DNA of 64,000 nt from NCBI RefSeq assembly GCF_002797395.1, contig NZ_KZ454943.1:2951966-3015965 (forward strand), read 5' to 3'. Positions 56,420 to 64,000 of the stretch are shown here, in pieces; positions within the stretch are counted from its first letter, which is position 1; each line of letters starts with the position of its first letter. The position numbers and the translations under genes are program-made. Source of the stretch: Bacillus solitudinis (GTDB lineage Bacteria > Bacillota > Bacilli > Bacillales > Bacillaceae_D). The notes beneath the pieces were generated by a model. The model did not search any database. It saw only the letters and a list, made by a program, of their open reading frames with translations, and was not told where the DNA came from.

Positions 56420-57760
56420 ATGAGCCGGTCTTTAAAATTATCTTTGTCGCTTAGTTTAATATGTCTTGCTTTTGTTCTTATCCCTATTCAGATGTTTGTG
56501 CATAGTAATGAAGCCAGTGATAGTCCCCTTGTCTATTACATTCCAGTTGAACAGACGGTTGAGCGTGGACTTGCAGCATTTATGAAAAGGTCCTTTGAAG
56601 TGGCAATAGCTGAAGGGGCCGATCATATCGTGTTGGAAATACATACACCAGGTGGGGCTGTAGATGCAGCGGGTGAAATTGCAAGGCTAATCGCAGATGT
56701 TGATGTACCAATAACAGCTTTTGTAAATTCAGAGGCAATTTCTGCTGGAGCCTATATTTCTCTGAACGCTGACCAAATTGTTATGGTTCCAAATGCAAGC
56801 ATGGGAGCGGCAGGAGTAATTGATGGGGCTGGCAATGCAGCAGAAGAAAAAACACAGTCGTTTTGGCTGAGCCGAATGAAAGCTGCGGCTGAAATAAATG
56901 ACCGTGACCCGATGTATGCACTTGCAATGGCTGATCGTAGTATTGAGATACCTGAATTAGATTTAACAAGTGAAGAATTTCTAACGTTAACTGCTACAGA
57001 AGCTTATCAAGTTGGTTATGCGGAAGCTATTGCTGCTAACCGCCTTGAACTACTCCAATTTCTTGGACTAGAGAACGCGGTTGAACGAGAAATGGAAGTT
57101 AGTTTCTCTGAACAGGTTGCTAGATTTGTCACACATCCTGTCGTGATCCCAATATTGTTATCAATCGGGAGTTTAGGGCTGGTTCTTGAATTATATTCAC
57201 CGGGGTTTGGCCTACCGGGTATCATGGGACTTTCCGCGTTATTATTATTTTTCTTCGGTCATTTGTTTGCCGGATTTGCAGGATGGGAATCATTAATTTT
57301 ATTTGTGGCTGGCTTCGTTCTAATTATCTTTGAAGTCTTCGTCCCAGGCTTTGGGATATTCGGACTCTTAGGTATAGCAGCCATTATCGGTGGGATGCTG
57401 CTCGCTTCATTTTCAACAACATCGATGTTAGTATATATTTTAATTTCCGTTATTGTTACAGCGATTGCAATGATTTTCATCTTCCGCTATTTTGGTAATC
57501 GTGGTCCTTGGAAAAAAATTATTCTCACCGCTTCAACAAGTACTGAAAAAGGCTATATCTCAAATGAAACAAAAAAAGAGCTTATGGGTCAAGAAGGTGA
57601 GACTTTGACGCCGCTTCGACCTTCTGGTTCGGCCGTTTTTGGTGATGAGCGACTTGACGTAGTCACCGAAGGAGGATATATTGAACGGGGAAAACGGATT
57701 CAAGTTATTTATACGTCTGGTTCGAGGATCGTCGTTCGTGAAGTTACAGAAGACAACTAA
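56420..57760 (+). CDS. yqeZ: NfeD-family membrane serine protease YqeZ
   Basis: 446 residues: signal peptide (LKLSLSLSLICLAFVLIPIQMFVHS), ClpP-like domain with EIHTPGGAVDAAGEIARLI and catalytic Ser in NSEAISAGAYIS (probable dyad Lys in SRMKAAAE), four or five helices, and a C-terminal NfeD OB domain (GQEGETLTPLRPSGSAVFGDERLDVVTEGGYIERGKRIQVI). Partner of the flotillin encoded downstream. AAAGGAGG before ATG. Confidence 0.94.
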   Translation: MSRSLKLSLSLSLICLAFVLIPIQMFVHSNEASDSPLVYYIPVEQTVERGLAAFMKRSFEVAIAEGADHIVLEIHTPGGAVDAAGEIARLIADVDVPITAFVNSEAISAGAYISLNADQIVMVPNASMGAAGVIDGAGNAAEEKTQSFWLSRMKAAAEINDRDPMYALAMADRSIEIPELDLTSEEFLTLTATEAYQVGYAEAIAANRLELLQFLGLENAVEREMEVSFSEQVARFVTHPVVIPILLSIGSLGLVLELYSPGFGLPGIMGLSALLLFFFGHLFAGFAGWESLILFVAGFVLIIFEVFVPGFGIFGLLGIAAIIGGMLLASFSTTSMLVYILISVIVTAIAMIFIFRYFGNRGPWKKIILTASTSTEKGYISNETKKELMGQEGETLTPLRPSGSAVFGDERLDVVTEGGYIERGKRIQVIYTSGSRIVVREVTEDN

Positions 57761-57775
57761 AAGGAGGAATTTTAA

Positions 57776-58774
57776 ATGCCAATAGATGCAGGAAGTCTTG
57801 GTTTATTAATTGGTCTTGGGCTAATTATCATTTTTTTAGCTATACTTTTTACGTTTGTACCGGTCATGCTTTGGATTTCAGCTTTAGCTGCTGGAGTGAA
57901 AATTGGGATATTTGAATTAGTAGGGATGAGATTACGACGGGTAATTCCGGCCCGTGTCGTAAACCCATTAATTAAAGCGGTCAAAGCAGGAATTGATTTA
58001 AGTACATCAAAATTAGAAGGTCACTATTTAGCAGGTGGTAACGTTGACCGTGTCGTCAATGCTTTAATTGCTGCGCAACGTGCTAACATTGATCTTAGCT
58101 TTGAGCGAGCTGCAGCCATTGACTTAGCAGGTCGTGATGTATTAGAAGCTGTACAAATGAGTGTAAATCCTAAAGTGATCGAAACTCCATTTATTGCTGG
58201 GGTAGCGATGGACGGTATTGAAGTTAAAGCCAAGGCACGTATTACTGTTCGTGCCAACATTGACCGCCTAGTTGGGGGTGCTGGAGAGGATACAGTTATC
58301 GCTCGTGTTGGTGAAGGGATTGTATCCACAATTGGTTCTGCAACCAATCATAAAAAAGTACTAGAAAATCCTGATATGATTTCACAAACTGTTTTATCAA
58401 AAGGTTTGGATGCAGGTACTGCCTTTGAAATTCTATCAATTGATATTGCAGATATTGACATCGGTAAAAATATTGGTGCTGAGCTTCAAACAGACCAAGC
58501 AGAAGCAGATAAGAAAATTGCACAAGCGAAAGCTGAAGAGCGTCGTGCAATGGCTGTAGCGAATGAACAAGAAATGAAAGCTAGAGTTGAAGAAATGCGT
58601 GCAAAGGTGGTTGAGGCAGAAGCTGAAGTTCCTATGGCGCTTTCAGAAGCATTACGCAAAGGAAACATGGGTGTGATGGATTATATGAATTATCAAAACG
58701 TAATGGCAGATACTGATATGCGTGGGTCGATTAGTAAGGCTACAGATGATGACTCAGATCCTAAACGTGGCTAA
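57776..58774 (+). CDS. floA: Flotillin-like protein FloA (YqfA)
   Basis: 332 residues. A hairpin membrane anchor ([36 protein letters not shown]), then an SPFH-type domain and an Ala/Glu-rich coiled coil ([42 protein letters not shown]). It organises membrane microdomains and takes part in sigma-W-dependent protection. AGGAGG before ATG. Confidence 0.97.
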   Translation: MPIDAGSLGLLIGLGLIIIFLAILFTFVPVMLWISALAAGVKIGIFELVGMRLRRVIPARVVNPLIKAVKAGIDLSTSKLEGHYLAGGNVDRVVNALIAAQRANIDLSFERAAAIDLAGRDVLEAVQMSVNPKVIETPFIAGVAMDGIEVKAKARITVRANIDRLVGGAGEDTVIARVGEGIVSTIGSATNHKKVLENPDMISQTVLSKGLDAGTAFEILSIDIADIDIGKNIGAELQTDQAEADKKIAQAKAEERRAMAVANEQEMKARVEEMRAKVVEAEAEVPMALSEALRKGNMGVMDYMNYQNVMADTDMRGSISKATDDDSDPKRG

Positions 58775-58815
58775 TAGTTCTGCATCTCTCCTAGAAAAGG
58801 AAGGAGGAGAATAGG

Positions 58816-59334
58816 TTGCAAAATCTTTTTGAATTAATCTTATCTAACTTGTTTTTTGTTGTGTTGATTATTGGTGGTCTTTTGAGTTTTTTCAAGAGAG
58901 TTGCACAAGGAAATGCGCAGCAGGAGCGTCAGGAACAGGGTCCACAATCAGAAAAGCCTGGAAAAATTGATTGGAAAGAAATTTTTAATCAAGAGGCTAA
59001 TGAGCAAGACGATCGGCCGCAACAACAGCAATATGAAGAAGAACCCGTTAGTTTTGAACCAGTTTCACATGAAGTTGAAATAGCTAAGGTTCAAAATGAT
59101 GACTTGCAAACTCGTCGTGAGGATCTAATTCAACGACGAGAAATGTCGAGAGCGCGATCGTCCTCTTATGAGATTGGAAAGCAACCAGTTACCAAAAATA
59201 GAGGTTTAGATTTAAATCTAAATAAACTATCTAATAAAGAGGCCATGAAAGCTGTGGTCTGGTCTGAGGTACTCGGTAAACCTCGTGGTCGTCACCCTCA
59301 CCAAGCGTTTACTCAACGGAGCCGAAGTCGATAG
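58816..59334 (+). CDS. Membrane-anchored protein of the floA operon, function unknown
   Basis: 172 residues. One N-terminal helix (LILSNLFFVVLIIGGLLSFF), then a Gln/Glu-rich, low-complexity linker and a basic C-terminus (MKAVVWSEVLGKPRGRHPHQAF). TTG start behind AGGAGGAG. It occupies the position of yqfB in B. subtilis but is longer than the YqfB I remember, so no symbol is given. Its tail suggests an unstructured cytoplasmic domain that could bind FloA or a partner. Confidence 0.78.
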   Translation: MQNLFELILSNLFFVVLIIGGLLSFFKRVAQGNAQQERQEQGPQSEKPGKIDWKEIFNQEANEQDDRPQQQQYEEEPVSFEPVSHEVEIAKVQNDDLQTRREDLIQRREMSRARSSSYEIGKQPVTKNRGLDLNLNKLSNKEAMKAVVWSEVLGKPRGRHPHQAFTQRSRSR

Positions 59335-59345
59335 AAGTAGTCAAA

Positions 59346-59378
59346 AAGAAGTTAGCCTTAGCGCTGGCTTCTTTTTTT
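59346..59378 (+). terminator. Terminator of the floA operon
   Basis: AAGAAG-TT-AGCC/GGCT-TCTT stem with a 2-nt bulge and a run of seven T. Confidence 0.72.
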
Positions 59379-59469
59379 GTTCTCTTCATTTTTGATTACT
59401 CTTTCCTAATATTTTTGGTGATATGCAAAGCACTTTCTACATAAAAATGAACATAGAGGGGGTCGCCGC

Positions 59470-59751
59470 ATGAAAAGAATAAAACAACAAATGCAATCAT
59501 GGATGACAAAGCAGTTGCAACTACCTGCTGATGTGATGATGGATTTACCTCGTATTACAATGATCGGTCAACTTCATATCTATATAGAAAATCATCATGG
59601 GGTATTGCGTTTTTCGAATCAAGAATTGCGTTTACTATTAAAGCAGGGACAGCTGCTTATTAAAGGCGACCATTTTGTAATTAAGACGATATTACCTGAA
59701 GAACTTTTGTTAGAAGGGCGAATTGACCATGTGCAATTTATCCATGAGTAA
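59470..59751 (+). CDS. yqfC: Sporulation protein YqfC
   Basis: A 93-residue YabP/YqfC family protein: LQLPADVMMDLPRITMIGQLHIYIENHHGVLRFSNQELRLLLKQGQLLIKGDHFVIKTILPEELLLEGRI. Made in the mother cell under sigma-E in B. subtilis. GAGGGGGTC before ATG. Paired with yqfD. Confidence 0.95.
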   Translation: MKRIKQQMQSWMTKQLQLPADVMMDLPRITMIGQLHIYIENHHGVLRFSNQELRLLLKQGQLLIKGDHFVIKTILPEELLLEGRIDHVQFIHE

Positions 59752-59783
59752 ATACATAGATGTATGGACGAAGGGGGTAGGAT

Positions 59784-60971
59784 ATGAAAAATAAATGGAT
59801 AAAAGGGATTCGAGGATACGTTAGAGTTCGAATTGAGGGAGCGTATCCAGAACGCTTTCTGAATCGATGTATTGAACATCACATTCTTATTTGGGGGATA
59901 AAACGTGTAGGAGAGGAACGTATCGTTTGTTATATGGAACTAGACGATATTCCAAAAATCAGACCTTTGTTAAGAGTATCTCATTGTAAAGTTAGCTTTA
60001 CCGAGCGGCGAGGGGTGCCATTTTTTTTAAGAAAAATGGTCAATCGCTTAGGATTTGTAACGGGTTTAACGTCATTCCTTATTATTATGTTTATTTTATC
60101 AAACATGGTATGGAATATAGAGATAAAAGGAGCCTCTCCTCAAGTAGAACATGAACTTAGACAGATTGTGTTTGAGATGGGGATTAAACGAGGCACCTTT
60201 CAATTTAACTTACCGAGTGTAGAACATATTCAACGAGATGTGACAGAGCGGGTTGCCGGTGCAACCTGGGTTGGTGTCCGTCAAAAAGGGACGACCTTTG
60301 AATTTGAGGTTGTCGAGCAGAAATTACCCGAAAAAGCAGAGAGTTTAAGTCCAAGACATCTTGTCGCAAAGAAGAAGGCAATTATTCATGATATTTTTGT
60401 AGAGCATGGTCAAGCTCAGGTAAAGCCGAATGACTTTGTTGAAAAGGGTGATTTGCTTGTTTCGGGATTTATCGGAAAGGAAGGAAAAATAAGAATTGTG
60501 CCAGCTGAAGCCACGGTGTATGGAGAAATTTGGTACAAGTCAAATGTAACGATACCGTTAGAAAGTATCTTTACAACGTTAACTGGCGAGAAGAAAACGA
60601 AGCATTACTTATCTTTTGCTGATTTTGACCTACCGATTTGGGGATTTGGAGAGCATTCTTATCAGGAATATGAAACCTTTGAACAAAAAAAGCCGTTTCA
60701 ACTATTAAAATGGTCGATTCCTGTACATTATAAACGTATAAAGATTCAAGAAACCTCTAAATATAAACGAAATTATTCTGATGAAGAAGCCATTCAGGCT
60801 GCTCAGGAGATGGCACTTTATGAGTTAAACCAACAATTACCAGTAAATGCCGAGGTGATTGGCGAAAAAGTTTTGCATGAAGCTGTGGAGAATGGTAAAG
60901 TGAAATTAAAGATTCATTACCAAGTAATAGAAGATATTACATCGGAACAGCCGATTATTCAAGGAGATTGA
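59784..60971 (+). CDS. yqfD: Sporulation protein YqfD
   Basis: 395 residues with an N-terminal cytoplasmic part (GYVRVRIEGAYPERFLNRCIEHHILIWGIKR), a membrane helix (LGFVTGLTSFLIIMFILSNMVWNIEI) and a large extracytoplasmic beta domain. Sigma-E regulon member; SpoIIIE-adjacent role in spore formation not defined. Its 3' end reaches into phoH. Confidence 0.95.
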   Translation: MKNKWIKGIRGYVRVRIEGAYPERFLNRCIEHHILIWGIKRVGEERIVCYMELDDIPKIRPLLRVSHCKVSFTERRGVPFFLRKMVNRLGFVTGLTSFLIIMFILSNMVWNIEIKGASPQVEHELRQIVFEMGIKRGTFQFNLPSVEHIQRDVTERVAGATWVGVRQKGTTFEFEVVEQKLPEKAESLSPRHLVAKKKAIIHDIFVEHGQAQVKPNDFVEKGDLLVSGFIGKEGKIRIVPAEATVYGEIWYKSNVTIPLESIFTTLTGEKKTKHYLSFADFDLPIWGFGEHSYQEYETFEQKKPFQLLKWSIPVHYKRIKIQETSKYKRNYSDEEAIQAAQEMALYELNQQLPVNAEVIGEKVLHEAVENGKVKLKIHYQVIEDITSEQPIIQGD

Positions 60972-60976
60972 GTCTA

Positions 60977-61942
60977 TTGTCTGAAATGAAGATAATTAAG
61001 CTAGAGGTTAGAGATGCTAATGAAACACAGGCTCTTATTGGTCCTCATGATCGCCACCTTAAACGTATCGAGGAACTCTTGAATGTTTCAATTGTCACAC
61101 GTGGAGAAGGCATTTCTGTTACTGGTGAACCAGTTAAAATTGAACAAGCTGAGAAGGTTTTTCGTGCCTTGGTTCAATTAATTCGTAAAGGTATTTCTTT
61201 ATCAGAGAGAGATGTAGTGTATGCAATTGGACTTGCTGAGAGAGATCAATTGGATGAGTTATATGAATTATACGACCAAAAGGTAGCAAGTAATGTAAAA
61301 GGAAAACCGATTATTGCAAAAACATTAGGCCAGAGACATTATGTCACTGCTATTCGTAATCGTGATATGGTGTTTGGGATAGGGCCAGCTGGTACCGGAA
61401 AAACCTATTTAGCTGTTGTGATGGCCGTTACTGCTCTTAAAGATGGGTATGTCAAGCGGATTGTTCTTACACGACCAGCTGTAGAGGCGGGAGAAAGCTT
61501 AGGTTTTTTGCCTGGTGACTTAAAAGAAAAAGTCGATCCGTATTTACGTCCTCTGTATGATGCGTTGCACGATGTACTTGGAACAGAGCAAACAACTCGA
61601 TTAATGGAGCGTGGAACGATAGAAGTAGCTCCCCTCGCTTATATGCGTGGTCGTACGCTAGACGATGCATTTGTTATCCTTGATGAGGCACAAAATACCA
61701 CGCAAGAACAAATGAAAATGTTTATAACACGACTTGGGTTTGGTTCTAAGATGGTTATTAATGGTGATTTAACACAAATTGATTTACCTAGAGGGAAAAA
61801 ATCAGGGTTAAAAGTAGCAATTGAAATTTTGAAACATGTAGGAGATATTGGATTTATTTATTTACAACAATCCGATGTGGTTCGCCATACGTTGGTTCAG
61901 CAAATTTTGAATGCTTATGAGTCTTCTGATAAAGAAGAATAG
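60977..61942 (+). CDS. phoH: PhoH-family ATPase
   Basis: About 321 residues. N-terminal KH-like segment (TQALIGPHDRHLKRIEELL), then the P-loop GPAGTGKTYLAV, RPAVEAGESLGFLPGDLKEKVDPYLRPLYDAL and FVILDEAQNTTQEQMKMF (Walker B). Role in RNA metabolism is likely. TTG 60977 has AGGAG at 10 nt; TTG 60968, 4 nt from yqfD's end, is only 1-2 nt from that site. Confidence 0.94.
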   Translation: MSEMKIIKLEVRDANETQALIGPHDRHLKRIEELLNVSIVTRGEGISVTGEPVKIEQAEKVFRALVQLIRKGISLSERDVVYAIGLAERDQLDELYELYDQKVASNVKGKPIIAKTLGQRHYVTAIRNRDMVFGIGPAGTGKTYLAVVMAVTALKDGYVKRIVLTRPAVEAGESLGFLPGDLKEKVDPYLRPLYDALHDVLGTEQTTRLMERGTIEVAPLAYMRGRTLDDAFVILDEAQNTTQEQMKMFITRLGFGSKMVINGDLTQIDLPRGKKSGLKVAIEILKHVGDIGFIYLQQSDVVRHTLVQQILNAYESSDKEE

Positions 61943-61972
61943 GATATGTGGACGCTCCTTTAGAGAAGGAGT

Positions 61973-62011
61973 AACAGACAAGACCCTCCCAAGAAGAGGG
62001 TCTTGTCTGTT
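61973..62011. repeat. Perfect 16-bp inverted repeat between phoH and pgpH
   Basis: AACAGACAAGACCCTC and GAGGGTCTTGTCTGTT flank a 7-nt loop; a smaller CTCCTT/AAGGAG hairpin precedes it. There is no T run after it, so intrinsic termination is doubtful. It may be a processing or stability element within the phoH-pgpH transcript. Confidence 0.65.
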
Positions 62012-62054
62012 AAATCTACTAATGTGATAGCGAGAAAAAGAAGAGGTGAAGAGA

Positions 62055-64000
62055 GTGAGAAAACGTTCACCAATAGACCAAATGCAGTGGTGGAAGCTAG
62101 TGAGTGACCATCAGTATATAAGAGGAATTTTATTTTTCTGTCTTGGAATATTTATTTATTTACTAATGCTAGATAACGTTCTTCCTGAAACTGTAGATAT
62201 ACGCTTATCGCAGATTGCTGAACAAGATATTCGTTCCCCAATAACGATTGAAAATAAAGTAGCGACAGAGGAAAAACGAAGTGAAGCTGTAAATGCGATA
62301 GGACCAGTGTACGAACAAAAGCAAGAATATGCCCAAACGCAGGTAGAGAAGGTCAATGATATTTTTGAGCTTATAAAAAGTGTTGGCCAAATGAAGTTAG
62401 GAAATACAGATGAAGGCGATGCTGAGAATGGGGAAGTCAAATTAGAAGAAGAGCTCGCTTATATTAAAGAGGTCTTATCATCTGGGACAAGCAATGACTT
62501 ATCGGAAGAAACAATTGTAACACTGCTTGAGGCTTCGGAAGGGCAATTAAAGATTGCGAAAGAAGCAACGACAAATGCAGTACATGAAGTGATGAACCAA
62601 ACGATTACCATTCGTAACCTAAACGATGTGAAGGATAGAGTCGAAGAGCAGTTTGCCATTTCAACAGTAAGTAACCGACTATCAGATGCAATGGTCGAAA
62701 TCGCTCAATTTGCGATTATTCCGAATTATATCTATGATGCAAATTCAACAGAACGCTTAAGGCAAGAAGCTTCAGAGACAGTGGATCCGATTATGATTCG
62801 TGAAGGCCAGTTAATTGCAAAAGCTGGTGATATGGTTAATCATGATATTTATGAGCAGTTACGATTAGTAGGATTATTAGACGATTCTTTTAATATCTTT
62901 CCCTATATTGGGTTGGCCATGCTTGTGCTATTAATTACATGTATGCTCGCATATTTTGTAAACGAATCAAAAACGTCTGTCCAAAAAAATAACAGCCATC
63001 TCTTAATGTTTACGTTGATTTTTATTGTGACGGTCGTCATTATGAAAATATCAAGTCTTTTAGAAGGGCTTGACTTGTTAGGAGTAGGGTTTGTTGTTCC
63101 AGTCTCAATGGGGGCGATGCTACTAGCCTTGTTAATTCATACAAGATTGGCTATTTTTACGAGTATTATTTTGGCGGTTATTGGAAGCATCTTCTATAGT
63201 AATGATACAATTGGCTTCTTTAACTTTTCATATGGAGTATATATATTATTTAGTTCAGTTGCCGGAGCGTTTTTCTTAAGTCGTTCTAATCGTATTTCAC
63301 GCATATTACGAGCAGGTCTTTTCGTTTGTGCAATTAACAGCCTGAGCGTTTTAGCATTACTATTAATTAAATCAGTCCAAAGCTCTTGGATTGAAATTGG
63401 AATGCACGTAGGATTTGCCATTCTTTCAGGATTTATTGCTGTTGTGGTGACAATAGGATTATTACCGTTTTTAGAGGCTGGATTTGGCATTTTATCAACA
63501 ACAAAACTCATTGAGTTATCAAATCCAAATCATCCTTTACTTAGAAAAATTCTAACCGAGGCACCTGGAACATACCATCATAGTGTTGTGGTCGGGAATT
63601 TATCTGAAGCGGCATGTGAAACAATTGGTGAAAATGGTTTATTGGCAAGAGTCGGTGCCTACTATCATGATTTAGGTAAAACTAGAAGACCTCATTTTTT
63701 TATCGAAAACCAGATGAAAATGGATAATCCGCATGATAGGATTTCACCACAATTGAGTAAAACGATAATCATTGCTCATCCTTATGATGGAGCAGATCTT
63801 TTAAGGGAATACAAAATGCCGAGAGAAATTATTGATATTGCTGAGCAACATCACGGAACGACGTTATTAAAGTTTTTTTACCATAAGGCGAGTCAGGATT
63901 CAGATAAAACTGTCCCAGAATCGCAATTCCGATATCCAGGTCCTAAAGCTAAGTCAAAAGTAGCTGCTATTGTTGGGATTGCTGACAGTGTTGAGGCTGC
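62055..64000 (+). CDS. pgpH: 7TM-HD cyclic-di-AMP phosphodiesterase PgpH (YqfF), 3' truncated by the window edge
   Basis: The frame is open from GTG 62055 (VRKRSPIDQMQWWK) to the window end, about 648 residues seen of roughly 700. A first helix, an extracytoplasmic 7TMR-HDED domain, six or seven helices and an HD domain (APGTYHHSVVVGNLSEAAC; RVGAYYHDLGKTRRP; HPYDGADLLREYKMP; EQHHGTTLLKFFYHKA). It degrades c-di-AMP. AAGAGGTGAAG precedes the GTG. The end of the HD domain and the stop lie outside the window. Confidence 0.95.
   Translation, partial: MRKRSPIDQMQWWKLVSDHQYIRGILFFCLGIFIYLLMLDNVLPETVDIRLSQIAEQDIRSPITIENKVATEEKRSEAVNAIGPVYEQKQEYAQTQVEKVNDIFELIKSVGQMKLGNTDEGDAENGEVKLEEELAYIKEVLSSGTSNDLSEETIVTLLEASEGQLKIAKEATTNAVHEVMNQTITIRNLNDVKDRVEEQFAISTVSNRLSDAMVEIAQFAIIPNYIYDANSTERLRQEASETVDPIMIREGQLIAKAGDMVNHDIYEQLRLVGLLDDSFNIFPYIGLAMLVLLITCMLAYFVNESKTSVQKNNSHLLMFTLIFIVTVVIMKISSLLEGLDLLGVGFVVPVSMGAMLLALLIHTRLAIFTSIILAVIGSIFYSNDTIGFFNFSYGVYILFSSVAGAFFLSRSNRISRILRAGLFVCAINSLSVLALLLIKSVQSSWIEIGMHVGFAILSGFIAVVVTIGLLPFLEAGFGILSTTKLIELSNPNHPLLRKILTEAPGTYHHSVVVGNLSEAACETIGENGLLARVGAYYHDLGKTRRPHFFIENQMKMDNPHDRISPQLSKTIIIAHPYDGADLLREYKMPREIIDIAEQHHGTTLLKFFYHKASQDSDKTVPESQFRYPGPKAKSKVAAIVGIADSVEA

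Noticed and set aside
58024-58347. Minus-strand frame of about 107 codons inside floA
   Set aside because: Ala/Thr/Ser-rich shadow frame with no start signal and no independent context.
62055-64000. Frameshift or pseudogene at the window's right end
   Set aside because: The pgpH frame is intact from GTG 62055 to the last base; it merely runs out of the window.

Overview
The window comes from a low-GC, endospore-forming Firmicute of the Bacillaceae. The evidence is the order of its housekeeping genes, which follows the Bacillus subtilis yqeG-to-yqfF segment closely, and its many sporulation genes: a sigK fragment, sda, gpr, spoIIP, yqxA, yqfC, yqfD and a YjcZ-like peptide. Intergenic regions are AT-rich, GTG and TTG starts are common, and ribosome binding sites are strong. 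A complete seven-gene Mrp Na+/H+ antiporter operon fits an alkaliphilic or salt-tolerant lifestyle but does not prove it. No rRNA, tRNA, CRISPR array or intact insertion sequence was seen.

Layout. Positions 1-880 hold the end of an SLH-domain surface protein followed by the C-terminal part of sigma-K with no start of its own. This looks like the right edge of a skin-type element that splits sigK. Positions 1105-2210 carry an unknown membrane protein and a tiny YjcZ-like sporulation peptide. Positions 2328-9954 form a sugar-acid catabolism island: IlvD/EDD dehydratase, TIM-barrel-like protein of unknown function, IclR regulator, FAH-family dehydratase, alpha-ketoglutarate-semialdehyde dehydrogenase and 2-hydroxyacid dehydrogenase. 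Three near-identical 19-bp palindromes lie at its two promoters. Positions 10000-14662 (minus) are a TPP-riboswitch-controlled thiamin pyrimidine salvage operon (ylmB-tenA-thiZ-thiX-thiY). HU, phosphatidylserine decarboxylase and the mrpABCDEFG operon (minus) follow.

From about 22.5 kb the conserved backbone begins: sda (minus, with DnaA boxes in its control region), then yqeG-yqeH-aroE-yhbY-nadD-yqeK-rsfS-cvfB-yqeM, comER (minus), comEA, metY, comEB-comEC, yqzM (minus), holA, rpsT (minus), gpr, spoIIP-yqxA, lepA, hemW, hrcA-grpE-dnaK-dnaJ-prmA-rsmE-mtaB, deoC, an EamA-like transporter, yqeW (minus), rpsU-yqeY, a sigma-W-type promoter before yqeZ-floA and a third gene, then yqfC-yqfD-phoH and the start of pgpH, which runs off the window.

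Compared with my memory of B. subtilis, metY between comEA and comEB and cvfB between rsfS and yqeM are extra genes. The most interesting signals are the split sigK, the IclR-type palindromes (which also show that the longest possible reading frames of two genes begin inside regulatory DNA), an sda leader in which a perfect hairpin separates a strong Shine-Dalgarno from the start codon, and several unexplained palindromes and repeats.
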